Notes: generated from the sequence alone by a model not told the origin. A DNA stretch of 64,000 bases from Paenibacillus tarimensis (GCF_021532315.1 NZ_JAKGAO010000025.1:1-64000); one strand, 5' to 3'; counted from the first letter of the stretch, positions 8,682 to 17,326 are shown. Numbers and translations are program-made.

Positions 8682-8715
8682 ATATATCTAATAGATATAT
8701 CTGTTAGATATATCT
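8682..8715. promoter_or_regulatory. Three 13-bp iterons, candidate PadR operator
   Basis: ATATATCT occurs three times with exact 13-bp spacing (8682, 8695, 8708). The first two overlap in a perfect 19-bp palindrome, ATATATCTA-A-TAGATATAT (8682-8700), and AGATATATCT (8693 and 8706) is itself a palindrome. The block sits directly before the padR start, where such dyads usually bind the regulator itself. Confidence 0.65.
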
Positions 8716-8760
8716 TAGTCAGAATTTCCTCATGTGTCAACTACTTTCTCTACTGCATAA

Positions 8761-8786
8761 AAAAGACAGCCTGCATGGCAGGCTGC
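8761..8786 (-). terminator. Intrinsic terminator of the PH-domain gene
   Basis: On the minus strand GCAGCCTGC pairs with GCAGGCTG and is followed by TCTTTTTTAT. It starts right after the stop of the PH-domain gene. Confidence 0.8.
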
Positions 8787-8787
8787 C

Positions 8788-9210
8788 TCACTCGATCCTT
8801 GCCTCAGGGCACCTTGTCTTCAGTTCATACAGAAACCGATCTTCATCCAGGGGCGAGATGTGAACAACGTCATACTTGTTGTAGTAGAGTTCGATTCTTC
8901 TGCGGGAGGTTGCCGCGCTTGCAGCCCATGAGCGAACCCGGCTGGCTGACTTCACCCTGCTGTATGGAATAACCTGCCTCATCGGTCCCGAACGAACGAC
9001 AAGCTCCGATTCTTCCATCACGTAATACGTCCCCACCCAGAGCCAGGCCGTAAACAAGGCGAATCCCAAGCATGATATCAATAGAACCGCACTGCCCACA
9101 GGACCCGGACCGTCAAGGAAATAAGGGGACAAACCCGACAACACCAAAATTAGAACGCTTGACCAGATAACCGCTCCCAGCCATCCGTCTCTTCTCGGCA
9201 CGAACTTCAC
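8788..9210 (-). CDS. Bacterial PH-domain membrane protein (SunI/YnzG-like)
   Basis: A 140-residue protein with two N-terminal membrane segments (AVIWSSVLILVLSGL and AVLLISCLGFALFTAWLWV) and a C-terminal bacterial PH-like beta-domain (YYVMEESELVVRSGPM, IPYSRVKSASRV, IELYYNKYDVVHISP, FLYELKTRCPEA). The layout fits the DUF1200/SunI family, whose known member gives immunity to a lantibiotic; no bacteriocin lies next to it here, so that role is not implied. The start GTG at 9210 follows AAAGGAG with an 8-nt spacer; the frame is open to 9339 without a better RBS. Confidence 0.7.
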   Translation of the reverse strand: MKFVPRRDGWLGAVIWSSVLILVLSGLSPYFLDGPGPVGSAVLLISCLGFALFTAWLWVGTYYVMEESELVVRSGPMRQVIPYSRVKSASRVRSWAASAATSRRRIELYYNKYDVVHISPLDEDRFLYELKTRCPEARIE

Positions 9211-9321
9211 AGCACCATCTCCTTTGGAAGAATGGGATTTAACCATCTGTATAATAGTGTACTTAATCCCCATGATACCGTCGACTTTCATTTTACTTAC
9301 ATTTACATTGCAGCCATGACA

Positions 9322-9355
9322 AACATGCATACGACGCAAAGGCCGTATGCATGTT
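9322..9355. terminator. Hairpin downstream of the broken binding-protein gene
   Basis: A perfect 12-bp stem, AACATGCATACG (9322-9333) with CGTATGCATGTT (9344-9355). It lies just past the stop of the truncated solute-binding gene on the minus strand and is followed there by TTTGTC, a weak T tract. Confidence 0.6.
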
Positions 9356-9364
9356 GGCTCTTCT

Positions 9365-10000
9365 TTATTTGGCGCTGTCGTACCACTCGTTTACTTCCTT
9401 GGTAATCTGCTCGCCTCCGGACTTCTTCCAGTTCTCCACCATCGTGTCAAATGCGTCAAGCGGCTGCTGGCCGTAGATGATCTTGTTGTAGGTCTCATTC
9501 AGCAGCTTGTTCAGCAGCTCATTCTTGCTCTGCATCGTCTCAGTCAGCGGCCCCATATAATAGTTCTTCATCCGGATGTCCTTCTGGTCCATCACGACCT
9601 TCATGGCGTCAATGTTTTCCTGGGGACGGGTATTCGCTTCCTGCTTCTCGTAAGGCGTCTCAGGCTCCGCCCCCTCCGCCAGCTTCACTAGCGACTCGGC
9701 ATACAGGGTCGGAATCCGCGCTCCCTCGAAGGTAAGCGTGTAATACAGCGGGGGAGCAGTCTGGCCCTTCAGCCCCGGGAATTCCTCCGGATACTTGGCA
9801 ATATCGGCTGTAACGGTGCCGTCATCCAGGACGGCGTAATCGTAGCCCTCCGCAAAGCCGTTAGCAAACTCACTCCCCGGCTGCGGGTTGGCCGTGTTGT
9901 CGAAGAACCAGTTGTAATAATGCAGCACAGCCTCCGGATGCTTCGCATTCTTGTTAATGAACAGGTAACCGTTCGCCGGCGGATTGCCGCTGCTTGCATT
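9365..10000 (-). pseudogene. Extracellular sugar-binding lipoprotein, C-terminal remnant
   Basis: Only about the last 210 residues of a roughly 500-580-residue family 1 solute-binding protein remain. The frame is recognisable from NGYLFINKNAKHPEAVLHYYNWFF (starting near 10000, upstream of any start codon) to NEWYDSAK, the usual LplA/LipO-like C-terminus. The N-terminal lipobox and first lobe are absent. Homology stops about 30 bp before the proline dehydrogenase stop codon, so the 5' part was removed by a deletion or rearrangement whose join lies near 10000-10030. An internal ATG or GTG could start a fragment, but no RBS or transporter partner is present. Confidence 0.8.
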
Positions 10001-10029
10001 TAACCGGCCCGTGCATGACGAACGATCCG

Positions 10030-10974
10030 CTACCCCGACCTCCTCCGCCTGCCAAGCATCCCGCGCATGACAAAGAACAGGTTAGCCGGGCGCTCTGCAA
10101 TCCGCCTGGTAAAATAAGCGTACCACTGTTCGCCGAAGGGCGTGTAAACCCTAACCTTATAGCCTTCCTTTCTCAGCTCATCCTGAAGGTCCTCTGCAAT
10201 GCCGTACAGCATTTGGTACTCACAGCGGACCGGCTTGCCTGAGCCGGTTCGCTTCACCTTCTTCAGCCGCTCAATAATCTTCCGGTCATGTGTGGCAATC
10301 GCCGTATAACAGCCTGCCCGCAAGTGCGCCTCTGCCAATGCAATGTACTGCTTGTCGACCTGCTTCTTATCCGTAAATGCGACATCGCCCGGCTCGCTGT
10401 AGGCCCCTTTTACAATGCGCAGATTCGCATCCAGCTTCTCCAGGCGCTTCCTGTCCCTCGCCGTACGGTACAAGTAGGATTGAATGACGACGCCTACATG
10501 ATCGCCGCCGTGACGATCCCGGAGGCGTTCATAGATCTGCAGCGTAACCTCGGTAACCGAACTATCCTCCATATCAATTCGCACGAAATTACCCAGCTCT
10601 CTTGCCCTGCCCACTATCCGGTCCATCAGCTCCATGCAGTACTCTTCATCCAGCAGCAGTCCAAGCTGCGTCAGCTTGACGGATACATTGGAATCCAGCC
10701 TGTGTGCATGAATGGCCTCGAGCGTCCGCAGCACCACCTCCGCCGCCTCCGCCGCCATCTCCCTGCTGTCCACACTCTCTCCCAGATAATCCAGCGTTGC
10801 TGCAAGCCCCCGTTCATTCAGCTCCTTGACCTTATCTACCGTACCTTCCAGCGATTCTGCCGCCACAAATCTCCCAGCGCCTAGACGCATGCCGTATGTT
10901 GTAACAAATCCCTTGACCAGCCGGCTTCCCGTCACCGTCAGAATTGCTTTGCGAAACAATAGCACACGGCCCAT
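10030..10974 (-). CDS. putB: Proline dehydrogenase (monofunctional, FAD-dependent)
   Basis: Oxidises proline to delta1-pyrroline-5-carboxylate with FAD, feeding electrons to the membrane; first step of proline catabolism. The 314 residues match the compact Bacillus-type ProDH. Seen: substrate and flavin motifs VRIDMEDSS, VGVVIQSYLYRT, LRIVKGAYSEP, ATHDRKII, and the signature YTPFGEQWYAYFTRRIAERPANL near the C-terminus (split here as two conserved blocks). The ATG follows AGGGGGG. No P5C dehydrogenase gene is adjacent. The symbol follows B. subtilis usage (putB or fadM) and is less certain than the function. Confidence 0.92.
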   Translation of the reverse strand: MGRVLLFRKAILTVTGSRLVKGFVTTYGMRLGAGRFVAAESLEGTVDKVKELNERGLAATLDYLGESVDSREMAAEAAEVVLRTLEAIHAHRLDSNVSVKLTQLGLLLDEEYCMELMDRIVGRARELGNFVRIDMEDSSVTEVTLQIYERLRDRHGGDHVGVVIQSYLYRTARDRKRLEKLDANLRIVKGAYSEPGDVAFTDKKQVDKQYIALAEAHLRAGCYTAIATHDRKIIERLKKVKRTGSGKPVRCEYQMLYGIAEDLQDELRKEGYKVRVYTPFGEQWYAYFTRRIAERPANLFFVMRGMLGRRRRSG

Positions 10975-11163
10975 CCGCTCGCCCCCCCTGGTTCATTCTG
11001 TGCGTTCTCACCCTCACCGTATTGTATGCGCCCAGACGGCCGGGTAAGCCCACCTAACCCTGCTTCAACCAAACATTAAACTGCAACAAACCTTCTCCCC
11101 TCTGCGTCTGTGATTATTACCGGATTGATACTGAGAAGGGCTTCGAGCTGCGGGAACGACAGA

Positions 11164-11207
11164 GGCCGCCGGGAGATTTGTTGTCCCGGCGGCCTTCGCT
11201 GTTTTGT
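11164..11207. terminator. Strong hairpin before the pth2 gene
   Basis: A perfect 11-bp stem, GGCCGCCGGGA (11164-11174) with TCCCGGCGGCC (11184-11194), followed by TTCGCTGTTTTGT. It lies in the 320-bp gap between the divergent proline dehydrogenase and pth2 genes, so it would end plus-strand transcription reaching this point, possibly a leader. The rest of that gap shows no gene. Confidence 0.6.
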
Positions 11208-11294
11208 ATTTGTGGGATCATAATTCTATGTCTCTGTCGTATACTGATAATAGAGTCATAGACCTTTAGAATCTGAAAGGAATGAAGCCTGACG

Positions 11295-11663
11295 ATGAAT
11301 TTTGCTTCCAGCAAGGACAACCCTATCGTACAGTATTATATCGTGAACCATGATTTAGGCATGTCAGCCGGTAAAATTGCCGCTCAGACTGCGCATGCCG
11401 CAACCACTCTTACCCTGCATACCCTGCTGAATGACAAGGGAAGCAGCCAGGAGCTGTTCCGTGCCTGGCTCGAATCAGGGCAGCGCAAGATTGTCCTCAA
11501 AGCTAGGACCGATGAACTCACAGAACTTGCCAACAACGGGTACCTGGCCATCCGTGACGCCGGGCATACCGAGGTTCCGTCAGGCTCCCTGACAGTTGTC
11601 GTGCTGCCTCCGATGCTGAAGAGCGAGGCGCAGAAACTGACCGGCCGCTTCTCGCTGCTGTAA
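11295..11663 (+). CDS. Peptidyl-tRNA hydrolase, PTH2 family
   Basis: Predicted to release peptides from stalled peptidyl-tRNA. The 122-residue protein shows the PTH2 signature: IVQYYIVNHDLGMSAGKIAAQTAHAA at the N-terminus, with the K and the Q-x-A-H-A run, then KIVLKARTDELTEL and the late IRDAGHTEVPSGSLTVVVLPP. PTH2 is typical of archaea and eukaryotes but also occurs scattered in Bacillota beside the usual Pth1. AAAGGA lies a rather long 13 nt before the ATG. Monocistronic. Confidence 0.85.
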   Translation: MNFASSKDNPIVQYYIVNHDLGMSAGKIAAQTAHAATTLTLHTLLNDKGSSQELFRAWLESGQRKIVLKARTDELTELANNGYLAIRDAGHTEVPSGSLTVVVLPPMLKSEAQKLTGRFSLL

Positions 11664-11673
11664 CACGTTTATC

Positions 11674-11892
11674 TTAAAGCTTGCTCCCGATATAAGCCGA
11701 GAGGCCGGCCAGCAGGAAGAAGATAACGGCCAGCAATGCTGACCAATTAACAATCTTCCTCTTCAGCTGCCGGTCCTGCGGGTCTTCTGTCCGGTACTGG
11801 CCCTGTTCACGGTCTACGCTCGGGAACCCCCTCAATGCAAAACCCGATACCACCAAGCAAGCGAAACCTGCATAAATCAGCCATTGAACCAC
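11674..11892 (-). CDS. Small two-TM membrane protein, unknown
   Basis: A 72-residue protein with two membrane helices (WLIYAGFACLVVSGFAL and ALLAVIFFLLAGLSAYIG) around a charged loop rich in R, E, D and Q. The GTG start at 11892 is chosen because AAGGAG lies 10 nt upstream and the first helix then begins at once; the frame is open back to 12045 but that extension looks non-coding. No family recognised. Confidence 0.55.
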   Translation of the reverse strand: MVQWLIYAGFACLVVSGFALRGFPSVDREQGQYRTEDPQDRQLKRKIVNWSALLAVIFFLLAGLSAYIGSKL

Positions 11893-12078
11893 CTGTTGTG
11901 CTCTCCTTCCACGTAATGTCTGTCTGTTCAATACCTTACCATGAAATTTTAAGCGATGCATCCTTCGCAGCACGGAAACATTAATCATTTCTAACGATGA
12001 TAATAGTTTGATGGAACGGGATACGGTTATATCTATAGAGAGCAAGATATTCCTTACTCTGGGAAGGAGGTTGTTCCG

Positions 12079-12249
12079 ATGCTGAAGATGAAATGGACAA
12101 AGCTGTCGCTGACCGCCGTCATGAGTGTATCACTTGCTTTCGGTGCGGCCGCTTGCGGCAATGCTGATAACGATGTTACGCTGGACGGTCCAGACACACA
12201 ACCGGACACAACGGTTGAGATGAACGAAAACAATACGCTGGCTGAGTAA
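12079..12249 (+). CDS. Small putative lipoprotein
   Basis: A 56-residue gene: ATG 8 nt after GGAAGGAGG, stop TAA at 12247. It encodes a basic, hydrophobic signal (MLKMKWTKLSLTAVMSVSLA), a loose lipobox FGAAAC, then a short acidic, threonine- and asparagine-rich tail ending NTLAE. It has the shape of the small 'lipoproteins' common in Paenibacillus; function unknown. Confidence 0.6.
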   Translation: MLKMKWTKLSLTAVMSVSLAFGAAACGNADNDVTLDGPDTQPDTTVEMNENNTLAE

Positions 12250-12324
12250 TAACATGTTTGCAGACAGACAATCACCGCCTTAAGACGGTTTTGCTGCCTG
12301 TTATATCACCCCCTCTGCTATATG

Positions 12325-12368
12325 CAAAAGGCACTTTTATTCCGGAAACGGAACAAAGGTGCCTTTTG
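12325..12368. terminator. Hairpin, bidirectional terminator
   Basis: CAAAAGGCAC pairs with GTGCCTTTTG, with an inner TTCCG/CGGAA stem. The outer A-T pairs give T tracts on both strands. It follows the small lipoprotein gene. Confidence 0.7.
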
Positions 12369-12488
12369 TCTTAGCTGCTGCCCATTTCAGCTGTACCCCG
12401 TCATACGTCCATACCGGCTGTTGTGCCTCCACATATGCTGTGTTGAGAAGTGAGAGCTTCTAACTTTAAGGAATGGAGTGATTCTCAA

Positions 12489-12617
12489 ATGGCATACGGA
12501 GCAGGCGTAGGTGCAGGTTGTGCCCCAGTTGGCGGTGCTGGTCTGTGGACATCGACTGGTGCGATTCTGGTTCTGTTCATTCTGCTGGTTATCATCTCCC
12601 GCGCATTCGTAATCTAA
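12489..12617 (+). CDS. YjcZ family small sporulation-associated protein
   Basis: A 42-residue gene with GGAGTG 10 nt before the ATG. The product has the family form: a Gly/Ala-rich start (MAYGAGVGAGCAPVGGAG), then a single hydrophobic helix (GAILVLFILLVIISRAFVI) running to the C-terminus. Members are induced in sporulation in Bacillus and sit in membranes or the spore; the exact role is unknown. Its presence supports a spore-forming host. Confidence 0.8.
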   Translation: MAYGAGVGAGCAPVGGAGLWTSTGAILVLFILLVIISRAFVI

Positions 12618-12643
12618 TGCAAGCGAACTAAACATTTTTTAAA

Positions 12644-12685
12644 AGAAGGCTGTCCCCGGCAGATTCCTGCCTGAGACAGCCTTCT
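12644..12685 (+). terminator. Intrinsic terminator of the YjcZ-type gene
   Basis: AGAAGGCTGTC (12644-12654) pairs perfectly with GACAGCCTTCT (12675-12685), followed by ATTCTT. It lies between the convergent yjcZ-like and RNase H genes. Confidence 0.7.
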
Positions 12686-12709
12686 ATTCTTGGAGTTTGG
12701 CTTTCTTCC

Positions 12710-13369
12710 TTACTTCCTGCCGTAATCCGCTTTGATTTCACCCCACAGGTGGGTCTGCCACTTCAAGATCTTGTTCGGGTAGGTGTGAGTCCGCAGCCAT
12801 TGCTCAGCCTTATCAATCAGGAACCAGATCTCCCGTGTCGATTCATCCCGAGGGAGTGTGGTAGCCACCGCCTTCTGCTTGACCCACTTCATCGCATTAA
12901 CAGAATCGCTGTACACCGTCTTGCTGCTGCCGCGTTCCTTAAGATATTCCAGCGCATGCACAATAGCCAAAAATTCACCGAGGTTGTTGGTTCCCTTACT
13001 GACCGGTCCGTAAGCAAACAGAACCTCCCCGGTACGTGTATCAACACCCTTGTATTCCACAGGCCCCGGATTGCCGCGCGTCCCGACATCGACCGAAATG
13101 CTGTCGTAATCGATCTCACCAGCTTCCTCCAGGGTGACAGCCGCCGGCCGCCTGAAGCTGCCTGCAGAACCGCTTCCGCTCTTGGCTCCCCCTTGTCCCC
13201 AGTGGGCCCCGGCCCCTTCCTTGAAGGCCTTCTCTGCCTCAGCTTGCGAGCTATAGGATTTAAACTTCGCCTGCGGAAACTTGTTAACCTGCTTTTGACA
13301 ATCCGCCCAGCTTGTATAGATGCCTGGCTTATGGCCGGCCCATACGACATAATATTTATTCTGCGCCAT
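12710..13369 (-). CDS. Ribonuclease HI with N-terminal viroplasmin domain
   Basis: Cleaves RNA in RNA-DNA hybrids. Residues 1-50 form the caulimovirus viroplasmin / RNase H1 hybrid-binding domain (KYYVVWAGHKPGIYTSWADC, then FKSYSSQAEAEKAF). After an alanine- and glycine-rich linker, the RNase H fold runs from about 85 to 219 with all four acidic residues in place: SVDVGTRGNPG, NLGEFLA, YSDSVNAMKW and EIKADYG. The domain order is that of eukaryotic RNase H1 and of some Bacillota. AAAGGAG lies 12 nt before the ATG. Confidence 0.9.
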   Translation of the reverse strand: MAQNKYYVVWAGHKPGIYTSWADCQKQVNKFPQAKFKSYSSQAEAEKAFKEGAGAHWGQGGAKSGSGSAGSFRRPAAVTLEEAGEIDYDSISVDVGTRGNPGPVEYKGVDTRTGEVLFAYGPVSKGTNNLGEFLAIVHALEYLKERGSSKTVYSDSVNAMKWVKQKAVATTLPRDESTREIWFLIDKAEQWLRTHTYPNKILKWQTHLWGEIKADYGRK

Positions 13370-13433
13370 TAAGTTGTTCGGCTCCTTTTATTCCCGGTTG
13401 CGGTCAATACCGCTTCTGACCCGTCTGCTCCCA

Positions 13434-14579
13434 TCATTGCCAATAGTCCTGCAGCCCATCCGCAATGGCTGCTGCCGCCTTGCGCTGGTAGGACGTCGTT
13501 CGAGCCTGCGCTTCATCCCGCTCATTAGTGAGAAAACCAAGCTCCACCAGTGCAGATGGTACGGCATTTTCCCGCAGAACATGGTAGTCGCCATATGCGA
13601 TGCCATTGCTCTTGATACCCGTATCTGCCTTGGAAAGCCGGGTTTCGATTGCCCTGGCAAGCTGCTCATCCTTATCTTCCGAGTAATAGAAGGTTAATGT
13701 TCCTGATGTATTCTTCGGAGATGAATTATAATGAATGCTTACGAAGGCAGAAGCGCCTGAGGCTGAAGCCAGCCCCGCCCTCTCGGCTAGAGACGGCTTG
13801 CCGTTGTCGCTTGTCCGCGTCATGACTACTTTAGCCCCTCGGGCTCTTAACTCTTCTGCCAGATACATAGAGGTGGACAGATTAATTTCCTTCTCTACGG
13901 TCTCATATGTAGTGCCGATCATGCCGGGGTCACTGCCGCCGTGACCAGGATCGACCACGATCGTCTTTCCTCTAAGAGATCCTGAGGAAGCGCCCCCTGT
14001 TAACGAGGCAGTGGTTACAGCCAAGCCGGCAGATGTACTGCCCAGCGTCACAAAATCTGCTGCCACCCATCCCTCTTCATCCGCTCCTGTGCGTATCTTA
14101 AGCCAGCCGTCACGGCTTTCCAGCACGATCAGAAGGTCTCCCTTCTTCACGCCGGTAACAACCCGGTACCCGAGTCCCGGACCCGACCGGACACGCAGCG
14201 TATTCGCTGTAACGGTCGCGCTTGTCCTGCTGCTGACAGCCGCCGCTGCGGACGGCTTACTTCCTCCTGAGGCGGTTGTCACGGCTGCTGTTTGAACTGC
14301 GGCCCCGCTAACCTTCTTGAGATAATACCCTGCTACCCATCCGGTTACATGCTCATTCGTAACATTCATCCACCCATGCGCTTCCTTGGTCACTCTCACC
14401 AAGTCGCCACTGTTCAGCTTCCCGACAACCTCAGCGCCCTTGGCCGGTTCACTGCGTACATTGAGTGAATCCGCATAAACCTTATACAGAGTGCCCGTTG
14501 TTCCTGCTGCGCCGAACGAAGACCAAGTTAAGCTCACAACTACGTATACAACAAAGACTGTCAACATGAATGCTCGCAT
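13434..14579 (-). CDS. N-acetylmuramoyl-L-alanine amidase with two SH3 domains
   Basis: Secreted peptidoglycan hydrolase that cleaves the bond between muramic acid and L-alanine. Order over 381 residues: signal sequence (1-27), two bacterial SH3b domains (about 30-90 and 115-180, each with 'LNVRSEP' or 'LRVRSGPG' openings), then a zinc-dependent Amidase_3 domain (205-380). The zinc and catalytic residues are visible: VVDPGHGGSDPG, EKEINLS, VSIHYNSS and ALVELGFLTNERDE. Roles may be cell separation, sporulation or germination. The ATG follows GCGAGGTAATT. Confidence 0.92.
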   Translation of the reverse strand: MRAFMLTVFVVYVVVSLTWSSFGAAGTTGTLYKVYADSLNVRSEPAKGAEVVGKLNSGDLVRVTKEAHGWMNVTNEHVTGWVAGYYLKKVSGAAVQTAAVTTASGGSKPSAAAAVSSRTSATVTANTLRVRSGPGLGYRVVTGVKKGDLLIVLESRDGWLKIRTGADEEGWVAADFVTLGSTSAGLAVTTASLTGGASSGSLRGKTIVVDPGHGGSDPGMIGTTYETVEKEINLSTSMYLAEELRARGAKVVMTRTSDNGKPSLAERAGLASASGASAFVSIHYNSSPKNTSGTLTFYYSEDKDEQLARAIETRLSKADTGIKSNGIAYGDYHVLRENAVPSALVELGFLTNERDEAQARTTSYQRKAAAAIADGLQDYWQ

Positions 14580-14683
14580 AATTACCTCGCTTTGTTGGTA
14601 GAATGTTCTATCATTATATCAATCTTGGCCTCAGGGTCAAAAGGTTCCTAGATTCCAATTGACCAAATTCCCGGGAGAGAAGG

Positions 14684-14733
14684 CAAAAAAAAGAGAACGG
14701 CCCTTCTGGAATTAACCAGAATCGACCATTCTC
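14684..14733 (-). terminator. Intrinsic terminator of the cellulase gene
   Basis: On the minus strand GAGAATGG and CCGTTCTC pair around an inner TTCTGG/CCAGAA stem, followed by eight T residues (A tract at 14684-14692). Confidence 0.8.
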
Positions 14734-14760
14734 TAATCGGCTTCAGCAAAAATGATTCGC

Positions 14761-17196
14761 TTAGGGCTCTATCCCCCACTTCAAGCTCCCGGAAATATAG
14801 ACGGTTATCCTGGATGCATCAACGTGGCTCGCAGCAGTCCCGTTAAAGGAATAATCGTCGGTCTGGGTGTAGGAGCCCCAATCATTCTTGGCGACACGCA
14901 GCTGGATATCGATTGACTGCCCTGGGGCAAGACTGCCCGCTCCGCTTGTAAATCCGATCTCCAGATAAGTATCGGCTCCTGTCTTGGGCGAGGCCGGCTT
15001 CACGAACGCCCCTGTGATATTGGCGCTGTCCACATGAGACCAGTCAACATACATATTCTGAGGCTTATCGCCGTTAACGGTGTAATAGTAGCGCAGCTTC
15101 ACATTCGACAGCTGCAGGCTGCTCGTTCCTGTGTTCACCAGCTTCAGCTTCGGATCAAGTGCATTGACAGCAGCGGCCGTACTTCCGTTATATGACTGCA
15201 CCTTCAGGCTGCCGCTGTCCGCCGGAGGCGGAGTCGTTCCTCCTCCGCTGCCGGTTGAATCGCTGACGGTAATGACAAGTTCCGGATCGGAACCGGCGCT
15301 AAAATCAAATACGAGTGCAGTCGTGCCAACCGGGCGCTGTGCCAGATAGCTCTTCTTCAGCGTTACCGTGGAACCCGAGACCGCATAATCCGTTCCGGCG
15401 GCAAGTGCGGTGCCGCTGTGCCGTATGGCTTGCAGCGTATTTCCGTTAAGTTCCATCTGCACCTGAATATCGGCCTGTTTCGCGGTATTCTTGTCAAAGC
15501 TTGCTGCTCCTGGTGTTATTGTGGCGTTGGTCGGCGTGCCGCCTGTTGTAACTACTACCGGCAGCTCGACCGTTCCAGACGGCCACATTTCGAAGGTTAC
15601 CGTAGCATTGCGGTCAAACATGTTCGCGAAATCCTTGCGAAAGGTAACTGTACTCTTATTATCATACGTATAGTCGCCGCCCCCTTCCAGATACTTCGTC
15701 CAATTGTTCACCTTATCTACTGGCTGGCCTGTCTCATCGACCGCCCACGCATGCTTGATCTTCATGCCGTTATAGTTGAACGGCACCACCAGATCACCGG
15801 TAAACGGCTGTGACTTATTAATGACAAGCGGCTGTACTGTGGCGGTCTTATAACGAATGACGTTGACCTCGTTATCCGCGCCCTGGCTGAACTTGAAGGT
15901 CAGCACCGCCTGCTGGCCAAGCTTGCTCGCATCCAGAATTTTAGTCAGATAACCTGCCTTCAGAGTAAAGGTTGTGCCGCTTACCGTGTAGTCCGTACCG
16001 CGCGTTAGCCTGGATGTGCCATTGTAGACATCCGTCAGTGTATTGCCGTACAGATCGAGCTGTGCTGTAACATCGGTTACCGCACTGCCTTCACGGATAT
16101 AGAACTCGCCCGGCCAAACGAAGGAATTCGGGATGCCCTGCGCGGCATTTAGAATGTACTTGATATAGTTATCCGGCTTCATCTTCAGATTCACACGGTC
16201 AAAGCCGCTATTCCAGCCATCATCCCAGAACATCGTGGTAATGCCATTCTTGTAGGCTTCCTTGTTCACGTTATCCATGAAGAAGCGTGCTTCAGGCCAA
16301 TAGACAATATCACTCATCATCGCGTACTCGCCTAGAATAACAGGAATACCCTTTGCCACATATTTATCATGCAGCTGCTTGAAGATGCCGGCCACGCTCG
16401 CTCTGTTCTCCGGTGTATTCCATACCGGCATATTCCAGCTGTTCGAGGCAAACTGATACGGATAGTAATGAACCGTCACTGCCACATTCGGATCATTCGG
16501 AGCTGTGAAGGATGCCAGCATTTTCTCCGGATCATTCCATTCGCCGCATACAACAACGAGCCGCTTGTCATTGTAACCGCCTGAGCTCCGGATCAGCTGC
16601 AGAATATCGTCGTTAATCTGCATCATCTGGGCCGATGTCTGATGCGGCTCGTTCAGGATTTCGAACACCAGCTTCTCGCTCTTGTTTTCAAACCGGTCTG
16701 CGATCTGGGTCCACACCTTCTTGAACTTTTCCATGCTGGCCGCATCGCCCGGCATCTTGTCCGCCCATTCCCAGGAGTCATGATGGACGTCCAGCATGAC
16801 ATAGAAGCCCCGTGCAAGCGACCAGTCCACTACCTGCTCAACACGGTTCATCCAGACCGGGTCAACTGTGTATGTCGGTGCAGGGCCAATATGAGCTGTC
16901 CATGTCACCGGCAGACGGATGCTCTTGAAGCCGGCGCTCTTCACCATATCAAGCGTCGGTTCATCTACAGGAAGGTTATTCCAAGAGCCTTCCGTAGGAA
17001 TCGCATCCAGTGTATTACCGAGGTTCCAGCCCGGCATCATCTCCGACACTAGCTGCATGCGCGGCTTCTCCTGGAAAGCGGCAGCCTGCACGCTCTGTGA
17101 CTGAGTGCCTTGGTCCTGTGCGGATGCAATGGAACCAAAAAGCGTAAGCAGCATGGCTGCCGCCATAATGACAGGCAGGCATTTCTTGTTCTTCAT
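14761..17196 (-). CDS. Secreted endoglucanase: GH5, two X2 modules, CBM3
   Basis: Extracellular endo-beta-1,4-glucanase. Over 811 residues: signal (about 1-26, ending SIASA), GH5 domain (40-350), two CBM_X2 Ig-like modules (365-455 and 545-645), and a C-terminal CBM3 (660-790; SLKVQSYNG to RVAKNDWGSYTQTDDYSF) that binds crystalline cellulose. The acid/base Glu is in FEILNEPH (about E183), the nucleophile in ILGEYAM (about E290), with HYYPY between. Of three tandem ATGs the third (17196) has the best spacing (7 nt) to AGGAGG. The candidate cre at 17313 suggests glucose repression. Monocistronic. Confidence 0.93.
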   Translation of the reverse strand: MKNKKCLPVIMAAAMLLTLFGSIASAQDQGTQSQSVQAAAFQEKPRMQLVSEMMPGWNLGNTLDAIPTEGSWNNLPVDEPTLDMVKSAGFKSIRLPVTWTAHIGPAPTYTVDPVWMNRVEQVVDWSLARGFYVMLDVHHDSWEWADKMPGDAASMEKFKKVWTQIADRFENKSEKLVFEILNEPHQTSAQMMQINDDILQLIRSSGGYNDKRLVVVCGEWNDPEKMLASFTAPNDPNVAVTVHYYPYQFASNSWNMPVWNTPENRASVAGIFKQLHDKYVAKGIPVILGEYAMMSDIVYWPEARFFMDNVNKEAYKNGITTMFWDDGWNSGFDRVNLKMKPDNYIKYILNAAQGIPNSFVWPGEFYIREGSAVTDVTAQLDLYGNTLTDVYNGTSRLTRGTDYTVSGTTFTLKAGYLTKILDASKLGQQAVLTFKFSQGADNEVNVIRYKTATVQPLVINKSQPFTGDLVVPFNYNGMKIKHAWAVDETGQPVDKVNNWTKYLEGGGDYTYDNKSTVTFRKDFANMFDRNATVTFEMWPSGTVELPVVVTTGGTPTNATITPGAASFDKNTAKQADIQVQMELNGNTLQAIRHSGTALAAGTDYAVSGSTVTLKKSYLAQRPVGTTALVFDFSAGSDPELVITVSDSTGSGGGTTPPPADSGSLKVQSYNGSTAAAVNALDPKLKLVNTGTSSLQLSNVKLRYYYTVNGDKPQNMYVDWSHVDSANITGAFVKPASPKTGADTYLEIGFTSGAGSLAPGQSIDIQLRVAKNDWGSYTQTDDYSFNGTAASHVDASRITVYISGSLKWGIEP

Positions 17197-17312
17197 CATC
17201 ATTCCTCCTAATTATGATATTGCTGTAGTTTGGACGGCTATCCCCGAATTCGTCGCTCTGCTGTACCGCCTCCTCACTCTTGATTATGGTCGGGTATCCC
17301 GACAGCCTAGAA

Positions 17313-17326
17313 TGAATACGCTTTCA
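17313..17326. promoter_or_regulatory. Candidate cre operator before the cellulase
   Basis: TGAATACGCTTTCA matches TGWAANCGNTNWCA at 13 of 14 positions and is close to the palindrome TGAAAGCGCTTTCA. It lies about 117 bp upstream of the start. The wider block AATACGCTT...AAGCGTATT (17315-17347) is also an inverted repeat. The rest of 17203-17578 shows no gene. Confidence 0.65.

Noticed and set aside
8682..8715. Repeat block considered as a CRISPR or a plasmid-like iteron origin
   Set aside because: Only three 8-bp units with 5-bp spacers, no cas or rep gene nearby; an operator for the adjacent PadR is the simpler reading.
8788..9210. SunI-like PH protein as bacteriocin immunity gene
   Set aside because: No lantibiotic precursor or modification gene lies nearby, so the immunity role of the namesake cannot be transferred.
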